Below are positions 1 through 5,574 of a DNA stretch of 5,574 nucleotides, piece after piece. Origin of the DNA: Pirellulaceae bacterium (GTDB lineage Bacteria > Planctomycetota > Planctomycetia > Pirellulales > Pirellulaceae); the NCBI GenBank assembly GCA_020846515.1, contig JADLDX010000362.1, forward strand, positions 1 to 5,574, written 5' to 3'. Position numbers and translations under genes: made by a program. Position 1 is the stretch's first letter; every line of letters begins with the position of its first letter. The notes beneath the pieces are model-generated. The model was not told the origin of the DNA. It did no database searches and saw only the letters and a program-made list of their open reading frames with translations.

Positions 1-953
1 ACGGCGTTGCTGTCGCCCGATGCACCGCTACTGGTCGCATCGGCAGCGTCCACCAAGCCCAGCGTTCCCGAACGATGGGCTAATGCAATTTTGGTCATTT
101 CGTCCAAACTCTTCAGCGGCACTTGCATCTTTTCATGGTTGCGCCAAAAAGATTCGGCGATGCGCAGCGCCTCGCGCTCGGCCAGAGCGGGATCATTGTC
201 GGTGACCACAAAGCTGTAGGTTTGCAGCGCAGGTACATCGGTGAATGGGTTACCGATAAACATGCCGGCTGACAATCCACCCGGTCCGACCTCGGCCGCT
301 TGGGCCAGGCGAATGCTTTCGCCGAATAAACCTGTGGCCGTAATCAACTCGTCGCCACGTACGAGCGCAGGACTGGCTACTTTGGCGGTCACCGGCTTTA
401 CCTGGCCATCCAGTATGCGGAGCAACAAACGCGCAGCGCGTTGTCCAGTCTCAAAGAAATCGACATGCGGATAAGTGTGGTAGGCCACAATCGCATTGCT
501 CTGTTCCAGCATGCGATCGGTCAAAATGCCATGCAAATCCAGCGATACAACGATGGGTGTCTGCGGTCCAACGATCTTGCGAGTCTCGGTTAGTAGCCAG
601 CCTTCGGGGTCGAGTTCTTTTTCGCTGGCCATGGCGCCGTGCATGCAGAAATAAACGGCATCGACCGGACCGGCCGCGCGAATGCTGCTCAGCAATTCAC
701 CGGATAAGCGTTGCCAGGCATCTTCGGCCAACGTACCACCTGAGGTGATAAAAAACGCGCTAGCCGCAGGCACTAACGTCACATCCGATCGTTCGTCAAA
801 GACGCTCAGCGCTCCACCGACCTCGTTGCGGACCGAGCGGTGATAGTTGATCAGGTCCTTGCCCAGGCGCACACCAAAGTCGTCGTACCGGCTGAGGTAC
901 GGATTGAAGGTAGATACTTCCTGCTTGCACTCGGCAATCAAAATAGTTGACAT
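1..953 (-). CDS. M81 family metallopeptidase (MlrC-like), 3' end cut by window edge
   Basis: This gene encodes the first 317 residues of an M81 (MlrC/DUF1485) zinc-dependent peptidase or amidohydrolase; family members are usually near 500 residues, so the C-terminal third lies outside the window. Family hallmarks are visible. The start MSTILIAECKQEVSTFNP is followed by a conserved CMHGAM block (residues 103-108), then D139-L-H141 in SLDLHG and H163 in YHTYPHVDF. The 2- and 22-residue spacing matches the Asp-His-His metal site described for MlrC (D167, H169, H191). Near the cut, DATSSGASGDSNA (305-317) corresponds to the Gly-rich GDS segment of the family. There is no signal peptide, so the protein is probably cytoplasmic. 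The ATG lies one base after the stop of the MFS gene, with no clear Shine-Dalgarno, which suggests translational coupling. MlrC hydrolyses linear microcystin fragments, but most M81 proteins have unknown substrates. The family call is firm; the substrate is unknown. Confidence 0.93.
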   Translation of the reverse strand, partial: MSTILIAECKQEVSTFNPYLSRYDDFGVRLGKDLINYHRSVRNEVGGALSVFDERSDVTLVPAASAFFITSGGTLAEDAWQRLSGELLSSIRAAGPVDAVYFCMHGAMASEKELDPEGWLLTETRKIVGPQTPIVVSLDLHGILTDRMLEQSNAIVAYHTYPHVDFFETGQRAARLLLRILDGQVKPVTAKVASPALVRGDELITATGLFGESIRLAQAAEVGPGGLSAGMFIGNPFTDVPALQTYSFVVTDNDPALAEREALRIAESFWRNHEKMQVPLKSLDEMTKIALAHRSGTLGLVDAADATSSGASGDSNA

Positions 954-954
954 A

Positions 955-2241
955 TCAATGAACTCGCGCGTAATCACGTTGAAACAATAGTCGCAGACCG
1001 ATAATCAATACCACGCCGGCCACGACATAGACACAGGAGGTGTAGGTCAGCAGGCGTTCGATACCGATCGTCTTTTTCCACATACCGCCCATCAGCGGCG
1101 CAAAACCCGAAAGGGCCGAACCGAAGAAGTTTAACCAACCCACCGCCGAGGCACGCGTGTCGGAAGGTACCACTTCAAAGGCTGCCGGGAAGATGTTGCC
1201 GGCAAAGAACCCTCCAAAGAGACCAAAAGCAATGGCTGCGCCGCAGGTGGTTACTAGAGTCTCTCCATTGCCAATCAAATGTAAACATGGCGCGCAGCAC
1301 AACAGACTAGTCGCCAACAACCACAGTCGGGCCGCACGCGTGATCGTAAACAACCGATCCGCCAACACGCCACCGCTGAGCAAACCGACCAACATCGAAC
1401 TTTGGAGGTAGATCGTCGACACAAAGCCTGCCTGCGCCATGTCAAGCTTGAACTTGTCAAACAGAAAGGCAGGCAACCAGCTATAGAGCATCCACAATCC
1501 GAATACAAATACTGGAAACACGACGCACAGCAGCAGGTACGTTGGTACGGTGAAGATGCGCAGAGACGATGTGCTGGCGTTGGTGCTTGATGCCAAGTCT
1601 GAATCGGTTGATTGGATTGGCTTGGTCAAACCCTCATCCGCTGGACGTTCATCGACCGTGCGCAGGAACAGAAAGTAGGGCAAAGCATACAGCAGCCCCA
1701 GGCCACCCAGTGCAAAGAACGCTTCGCGCCAATAGCCATGTGCGGCCATCCAGCCCCCAAACCAACCACCGGCTACTGTGCCCGCGATCTGGGCAGTGGT
1801 CAAGGTAGCTACCGCGCGCGAGCGTTGATGCGGCGGGTGAGAGTTGGCCGTTAGAGAAACGGCCGCTGGCATGTACAACGATTCCGAGATACCCATCGCG
1901 GCGCGTAAGACCAACAAAGCCATCACCGAACCGACCAAACCTGTGGCCGTGGTGACCACACTCCAGATGGCCAGGCTCAGGACAACTAGCCAGCGTTTTG
2001 GAAAGCGATCGGCCACCCAACCCGCTAACGGACAACCGAAACCATAAACCCACAAAAACACGGAACCGATCAAGCCTAATTGGCCATCGGTGAATCCCAA
2101 GTCTTGCTTCAGCGCCGGAAACATCGCAAAGATGGCCTGACGATCGCAGTAGTTCAAAAAGTAAGCCACCCACATGAAGGCTACCAACCAGGCAGCTTTC
2201 ACGCTCGCACTTCTCGAACTTTCCTCGACAGTAAGGCTCAC
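955..2241 (-). CDS. MFS transporter (resembling organic-anion/ACS-type permeases)
   Basis: This is a 428-residue inner-membrane permease of the major facilitator superfamily, of typical length. TM1 ends in NYCDRQ (30-35), similar to the N-Y-x-D-R motif of hexuronate and other organic-anion carriers. The motif A loop between TM2 and TM3 is GWVADRFPKR (74-83), with D78 and R79 present. TM4 carries R113 and the segment GISESLYMPAA (117-127). WRE (171-173) precedes TM6. A hydrophilic loop at about 195-228 separates the two six-helix halves, and TM7 starts near 230. I chose the GTG start at 2241 because it overlaps the upstream deacylase stop by four bases (GTGA) and has GGAAG six bases before it. 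The M81 gene follows after one base. The neighbours suggest it imports, or possibly exports, the compound the two hydrolases act on. The substrate is not evident from sequence; the ACS-type assignment is a resemblance only. Confidence 0.93.
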   Translation of the reverse strand: MSLTVEESSRSASVKAAWLVAFMWVAYFLNYCDRQAIFAMFPALKQDLGFTDGQLGLIGSVFLWVYGFGCPLAGWVADRFPKRWLVVLSLAIWSVVTTATGLVGSVMALLVLRAAMGISESLYMPAAVSLTANSHPPHQRSRAVATLTTAQIAGTVAGGWFGGWMAAHGYWREAFFALGGLGLLYALPYFLFLRTVDERPADEGLTKPIQSTDSDLASSTNASTSSLRIFTVPTYLLLCVVFPVFVFGLWMLYSWLPAFLFDKFKLDMAQAGFVSTIYLQSSMLVGLLSGGVLADRLFTITRAARLWLLATSLLCCAPCLHLIGNGETLVTTCGAAIAFGLFGGFFAGNIFPAAFEVVPSDTRASAVGWLNFFGSALSGFAPLMGGMWKKTIGIERLLTYTSCVYVVAGVVLIIGLRLLFQRDYARVH

Positions 2242-3263
2242 GTTCTACTTCCATCTAAACTGGCAAGGTCGACCGGCGCGGCAATCACCGCCACACAATC
2301 GCCTTGCATGGTCAGGCATGGGGCGCGCATCGTAACCAGGTAACCAGCACCGCCGGCGACAATCTCTTCTGGATCTCGATCGGGACGCTCCAGATGATGA
2401 ATGAAACCGATCGTCTGTCCGGCTGCGACCAGGGTGCCCAGGTCGACACAAATTTCAAAGATCCCCGACTCAGGTGCCAGCAGGTAATCCTCGCGACGCA
2501 GCGCCTGGGTAATGATCGTGGCCGGCAATCCCAACTGCTCGCGCGTCACCGGCGGGCCAGCTAAGACTCCCAGATGTTTCAGCACATTGCTCAGTCCACC
2601 TTGCGCAATGCGATGGACTTCTGCTGGGATGGCTTCGCCACCGCCCAATTCCGTGGTCACCACGATTTTACCTTGATTCTCTGCTTCGACAGGTAACAGG
2701 CCACTGCCGGCAATGTCCGCATACAGAAAGGCAAAGTCTGTGTTCCAGGCCAACATGGCCGACAACATCTGCCGACGCTGAGCCATGTCTTCGACCAAGT
2801 GCATATGAGCGCAGGGCACAAACTCCATGCTCCGGCCACCTGAGTGAATATCGATGACGACATCCGACATCGGGAACAACACATGGGTCAGGTAATGAGC
2901 AATCTGGCTGGTCACGCTGCCTTCCGCCTGACCTGGAAAGGCTCGGTTCATATTCATACCATCCAGCGGCGAGAGCCTGGTGGCGGCACGAGCGGCTGGG
3001 AAATTCAACGAAGGAATGATGATCACTCGCCCTTGGACCATCTCAGGTGTCAGCAGGCGAGCCAGCTTCATACCAGCAATCTGCCCTTGGTATTCATCGC
3101 CGTGGTTGCCACCCAGAATCAACACCGTAGGCCCCTGCCCTGACGCGACGGTGGTGATCGGTATCATCACATTGGCCCAACCGCCCAGGTTGTGCGAATA
3201 GGGGACTTGTAGAAAACCTTGTTGTTTACCGGCTTGTTGAAAATCGATTTGCGTAAAGAGCAT
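2238..3263 (-). CDS. Zinc-dependent deacylase, succinylglutamate desuccinylase/aspartoacylase family, DoeB-like
   Basis: This 341-residue protein is a carboxypeptidase-like (M14-fold) zinc hydrolase of the AstE/AspA family, expected to cleave an N-acyl group from an amino acid in the cytoplasm. The zinc site is H54-G-D-E57 in GGNHGDEYQG plus H140 in DIHSGG. N106-R107 in the NMNRAFPG block (104-111) would bind the substrate carboxylate, and E205 in TELGGG is the likely catalytic base. The opening IDF...GFLQVPYSHN...WANVMIPIT, the LSPLDGMNMNRAFPG region and the TELGGG block closely resemble DoeB, the N-alpha-acetyl-L-2,4-diaminobutyrate deacetylase of ectoine degradation. That makes DoeB-like activity the best guess, but no other doe gene is visible. 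I prefer ATG at 3263; an in-frame TTG at 3272 would add three residues. Neither has a clear ribosome site. It is the first gene of the leftward operon and shares four bases with the transporter. A different N-acyl amino acid substrate is equally possible. Confidence 0.92.
   Translation of the reverse strand: MLFTQIDFQQAGKQQGFLQVPYSHNLGGWANVMIPITTVASGQGPTVLILGGNHGDEYQGQIAGMKLARLLTPEMVQGRVIIIPSLNFPAARAATRLSPLDGMNMNRAFPGQAEGSVTSQIAHYLTHVLFPMSDVVIDIHSGGRSMEFVPCAHMHLVEDMAQRRQMLSAMLAWNTDFAFLYADIAGSGLLPVEAENQGKIVVTTELGGGEAIPAEVHRIAQGGLSNVLKHLGVLAGPPVTREQLGLPATIITQALRREDYLLAPESGIFEICVDLGTLVAAGQTIGFIHHLERPDRDPEEIVAGGAGYLVTMRAPCLTMQGDCVAVIAAPVDLASLDGSRT
2248..2252 (-). promoter_or_regulatory. Ribosome binding site deciding the GTG start of the MFS gene
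   Basis: The minus strand reads GGAAG followed by a six-base spacer (TAGAAC) and then GTG at 2241. It lies inside the last codons of the deacylase gene. Together with the GTGA overlap it supports the GTG start and coupled translation. Confidence 0.55.
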
Positions 3264-3495
3264 GGCTAGCAAATGGTTGAGGGTAGGTTCAGGAGCGGAA
3301 GGGAGCGGCGCTTGAGCTGCGCCAGCATTCTAAGTCACAACCACCCGCTCGTGTCGCAGCCAAACTAAAATGCTAGCCTTCGGGGCCGGGCATTCTCCGT
3401 GAAGAACTGGGCAGCTTGCGCTGCACCGCTTCCATTGGAATCGGTAAGGCGCAAGCCGTCCGGTGCCCGAGCTGGTTTCTCGGTGAATCAACGCG

Positions 3496-3523
3496 TTGCT
3501 AGCATTGGCGACCCGTAAATAAT
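3496..3523 (+). promoter_or_regulatory. Possible sigma70-type promoter for the LpoB-like operon
   Basis: TTGCTA (3496-3501) as a -35 box is separated by 16 bases from AATAAT (3518-3523) as a -10 box, inside a locally AT-rich patch. These match four and five of the six consensus bases. Transcription would begin near 3530, leaving a leader of about 120 bases before the ATG at 3654. A GCTAGC palindrome overlaps the -35 box. This is a pattern match only, and promoter consensus in the presumed lineage is poorly defined. Confidence 0.25.
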
Positions 3524-3535
3524 CTCTATTTCTTG

Positions 3536-3551
3536 GGAGCGACTTCAGTCG
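3536..3551 (+). repeat. Single REP-like palindrome (GGAG plus inverted repeat)
   Basis: GGGAG is followed directly by CGACTTCAGTCG (3540-3551), in which CGACT and AGTCG are inverted around two bases. GTAG or GGAG ahead of a short hairpin is the layout of bacterial REP elements associated with REP-associated tyrosine transposases (RAYT), and similar GGAGCGACTTCAGTCGC units occur as REPs elsewhere. Only one copy is present here and the stem is short, so chance is a real alternative. Confidence 0.25.
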
Positions 3552-3653
3552 ATTTAAGCAGGTACCGGACGTTTGAGCTTGTGGAGTTGCCTGGCTTTGC
3601 GGTACATCTCTGCTGGCGATCGTCTCAGATCTGCTCAACACTTTCGACAAAAC

Positions 3654-4400
3654 ATGAGTAATGCGATGGAACGCCGCTCGATGGTTGGAGAAGCTGTCCC
3701 CAGTCAGTCTGGAGCTAGCACAGCAGATAGGCTGCTTCTGGCCGGTGCTGTCCTGGTATGTCTTGGTATGGTGGCAGGTATTGGCTGCCGAGGCTACTCC
3801 TATGGGCACCTGATCCCAAACAATCAGAAGGACATGGTGGGCAGTCACTCGGCGGGCGCTGAAGTCTTCAATCCGTTGATTGACGAGTCGGTCGTCCGGT
3901 TGTTGGATGCGCAAGATCAACGTAATCCGCCGATGCCAGGTTTGGATGGCGCCCCAGTTCAACGGACCGTGTGTTTTGTCGGCGTGGAGAACAAGAGCGC
4001 TGAGGATCTTGGCGACTTCAAGGATCAGATCTACGAGCAGATCGATACCCAAATCACGCGTTCGCCATCGTTTCGTGTCCTGAATCGTCGCGTAGTCGAT
4101 GCGGCGCTGAAAGAGACACGCATGCGACCGGAAGACTTGTTTATCAAGGCGAACATGCGGTTGTTTACCGCCATCTTAGAGCGGGACGGACAACCGGTCG
4201 ATTATCTACTGTTTGCCAAGTTGACCAGCGGTAGTACCGAACGCAACTCCTCGACGCAGCGCGATTATTTGTTGACACTCGAGTTGGTCGATACGGAAAA
4301 TGGCGACCAAACCAAAGAGCAGGCTTCGGTTCGCAAGGGTTATCACAACACCTACATTGGCAAAGCCTGGAATTACAACCCGCTCAAGGCATGGAAATAG
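3654..4400 (+). CDS. LpoB-like (PBP1_LpoB family) envelope protein, probable lipoprotein or anchored protein
   Basis: From ATG 3654 the protein has 248 residues. A charged N-terminus is followed by a hydrophobic segment at 27-44 and then C45 in AGIGC. This looks like a lipoprotein signal, although G at position -3 is atypical, so a simple membrane anchor is possible. The domain from about 73 to 230 follows the LpoB pattern: NPLIDESVVRLLDA (73-86), RTVCFVGVENKSAEDL (104-119, matching the P-x-V-x-V-G-x-x-x-N-x-T strand), a helix and SFRVLNRR (139-146), DYLLFAKL (183-190) and YLLTLELVDTENG (205-217). In E. coli LpoB is an outer-membrane lipoprotein that activates PBP1B; whether that applies here is unknown. 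Start choice is uncertain: in-frame ATGs lie at 3573, 3666 and 3681, with no strong ribosome site. 3654 and 3666 place the hydrophobic segment sensibly, whereas 3573 adds 27 unlikely residues. The next gene overlaps its end by ten bases. Confidence 0.85.
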   Translation: MSNAMERRSMVGEAVPSQSGASTADRLLLAGAVLVCLGMVAGIGCRGYSYGHLIPNNQKDMVGSHSAGAEVFNPLIDESVVRLLDAQDQRNPPMPGLDGAPVQRTVCFVGVENKSAEDLGDFKDQIYEQIDTQITRSPSFRVLNRRVVDAALKETRMRPEDLFIKANMRLFTAILERDGQPVDYLLFAKLTSGSTERNSSTQRDYLLTLELVDTENGDQTKEQASVRKGYHNTYIGKAWNYNPLKAWK

Positions 4401-5574
4401 TTGCTCGCCTCACCAGCCCAGTTGGCACGAGATGGCTTGCCTGCCTGCTGCTGGTGATGGTGGGGTGTTCGACGCACGCCCAGCGTCTGCAGCAACCAAG
4501 ACAACTGTTTTATGACAATCAGCTAGATGCGGCGCATGCGCGTCTGGCCAAGCTGTCAGAAAAAGGTGGCCGCGATGCCACCGTGGTGGAACTGGATTTG
4601 GCGATGGCCGATCTGGTGCGAGGCGATCCGGCCAGCGCCGAAAAACGCTTGCGCGAGGTCCGAGATAAATGGGACCATCTAGAACAAACCAGCGCGGTGG
4701 AATCTGCGACCGCGTTGTTGACCGACGATCAGCGTCGCGCCTACAGCGGTGAGGATTACGAAAAGCTACTCGTACGTACGTTCTTGTCGCTATCGAGTCT
4801 TATGCAAGACGGCGTTGATGCGGAAAGTTATACGCTGCAACTGCTGGACAAGCATGAAAAATTGCAGGTGCGAGCCGGTGAGCGTTGGGGACCAGTGGCT
4901 TCCCAAGCCTATACACCACCGCCGATTGGTTTCTACTTGCGGGGCCTGCTGCGCGAAGCCACGCACAGCAACTACGATGATGCCTTGCGGGCGTACGAAC
5001 TGACGGCAAGGTTCTTACCGGATCCCAGCTTTGTCGCTCCGGACATTCAGCGTGTCACATCGGGCGTGCACAGCCAGCCTGGTCACGGTGTCGTCTATGT
5101 CTTGGCCTTGGTGGGTCGCGGTCCCTACAAAGTTGAAGTGGCCGAGCAAGCCACTAGCGATGCCCTCTTGATAGCTGACCGCATTGTGTCGGCCGTTGGT
5201 AAATACAGCGTGCCGCCCACGTTGGCGCCGGTGAAAATTCCACGTATCTCATGTCCGCCCAAGCCCTTCGATGTGATCGCTGTTTCGGTGGCCAACCAGG
5301 GGCAAGTGGCCGGCTACACGCTGCCGCTGGCGGACTTGGACGCTTTGGCTCGGTCGACTTTTGAAGCTCGTTTGCCTGAGATTATGGCCCGGGCCGTTTC
5401 CCGACGTGTGATTAAGAAAGGCGCGGTCTACCTGGCCAAGGATCAGTTGGAAGCCTCTGCCCCGCTGGCCTCCTTGGGAATGGACGCCATGGGAGTTGCT
5501 TGGGAAGCGGCTGAGTCAGCCGACACGCGAGGTTGGGGCCTATTGCCGCGCGAGATTCAGGTTCTCCGATTAGA
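4391..5574 (+). CDS. COG3014-type TPR lipoprotein, 3' end cut by window edge
   Basis: An uninterrupted frame runs from ATG 4391 to the right edge, giving 394 complete residues without a stop. The start is R-rich, then a hydrophobic stretch (15-25) leads to C26 in LVMVGC, followed by STHAQ. This is a probable lipoprotein signal with Met rather than Leu at -3. An alpha-helical repeat part follows, with YSGEDYEKLLVRTFLSL (118-134) and a TPR-like helix pair GFYLRGLLREATHSNYDDAL (180-199) continuing as RAYELTARFLPD. A beta-rich part begins near 230 (GVVYVLALVGRGP). The segment ADTRGWGLLPREIQVLRL (377-394) matches the conserved A-D-x-R-x-W-x-x-L-P-x-x-I end of COG3014 proteins, so perhaps only a few dozen residues are missing. 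COG3014 genes often adjoin lpoB-like genes, as here, where the two share ten bases and are surely co-transcribed. The protein is probably an envelope partner of the LpoB-like product. Its biochemical function is unknown. Confidence 0.88.
   Translation, partial: MEIVARLTSPVGTRWLACLLLVMVGCSTHAQRLQQPRQLFYDNQLDAAHARLAKLSEKGGRDATVVELDLAMADLVRGDPASAEKRLREVRDKWDHLEQTSAVESATALLTDDQRRAYSGEDYEKLLVRTFLSLSSLMQDGVDAESYTLQLLDKHEKLQVRAGERWGPVASQAYTPPPIGFYLRGLLREATHSNYDDALRAYELTARFLPDPSFVAPDIQRVTSGVHSQPGHGVVYVLALVGRGPYKVEVAEQATSDALLIADRIVSAVGKYSVPPTLAPVKIPRISCPPKPFDVIAVSVANQGQVAGYTLPLADLDALARSTFEARLPEIMARAVSRRVIKKGAVYLAKDQLEASAPLASLGMDAMGVAWEAAESADTRGWGLLPREIQVLRL

Larger units (their letters stand above)
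3264..3653. other. Divergent intergenic region without a supported gene
   Basis: This roughly 390-base stretch separates the two divergent operons and should hold the promoters of both. A long minus-strand open frame covers part of it (from 4052 down to 3330), but it runs antisense to the LpoB-like gene and shows no recognisable domain. On the minus strand, TAGAAT at 3332-3327 could be a -10 box for the deacylase operon, but no good -35 box stands 16-18 bases before it. GGCGC at 3307-3311 can pair with GCGCC at 3319-3323, and no T-run follows, so this is not a standard terminator. Three GCTAGC palindromes and a REP-like hairpin are listed separately. Confidence 0.6.

Noticed and set aside
1804..1813. 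Perfect 10-base palindrome GGTAGCTACC
   Set aside because: It lies inside the MFS coding region as a single copy and is explained by the codons; nothing supports a regulatory role.
1649..2254. 201-residue minus-strand open frame overlapping the MFS gene in another frame
   Set aside because: It is rich in Arg, Gly, Ser and Cys in the manner of an out-of-frame shadow, while the overlapping frame encodes a clear MFS transporter with its motifs.
3307..3326. GGCGC/GCGCC hairpin as a terminator
   Set aside because: The stem is only five pairs (seven with a bulge), no T-run follows on either strand, and it lies between divergent genes where no terminator is expected.
3330..4052. 240-residue minus-strand open frame antisense to the LpoB-like gene
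   Set aside because: It overlaps a well-supported gene on the other strand, shows no recognisable domain, and its composition looks like a translated shadow.
4800..5009. Short open frames on both strands inside the COG3014-type gene
   Set aside because: The continuous frame from 4391 to the window end has clear family features, so these are shadows.

Overview
The window holds two divergently oriented gene groups around a roughly 390-base intergenic region. It looks like bacterial chromosome, moderately GC-rich and densely coded, with weak Shine-Dalgarno signals. No RNA gene, insertion sequence, CRISPR array or phage gene was seen. The gene families together (M81 peptidase, DoeB/aspartoacylase-type deacylase, and a lipoprotein pair of LpoB-like and COG3014-like proteins) suggest an environmental Gram-negative lineage. 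Planctomycetota is my best guess, but this rests on gene content and style, not on a marker gene.

Leftward group (minus strand, read 3263 down to 1). Three genes are packed as one operon. The first is a zinc-dependent deacylase of the succinylglutamate desuccinylase/aspartoacylase family that most resembles DoeB (N-alpha-acetyl-diaminobutyrate deacetylase). It overlaps by 4 bases (GTGA) an MFS transporter with 12 likely membrane segments. One base after the transporter stop begins an M81 (MlrC-like) metallopeptidase, cut by the left window edge. Transporter plus two metal-dependent amide hydrolases suggests uptake and hydrolysis of an acylated amino acid or small peptide-like compound. The substrate cannot be read from the sequence. 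The usual partners of ectoine breakdown (DoeA, DoeC, DoeD) are not in view.

Intergenic region (3264-3653). It contains no convincing gene. It has a plausible sigma70-type promoter for the rightward group, a small REP-like hairpin, and an unusual cluster of the palindrome GCTAGC.

Rightward group (plus strand, 3654 to the right edge). An LpoB-like protein, membrane-anchored or a lipoprotein, overlaps by 10 bases an open-ended reading frame (4391 to beyond 5574). The second protein is a TPR-containing COG3014-type lipoprotein. LpoB-like and COG3014 genes are known to sit next to each other in other Gram-negative bacteria, so the two probably act together at the cell envelope. Whether they activate a penicillin-binding protein here, as LpoB does in E. 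coli, is open.
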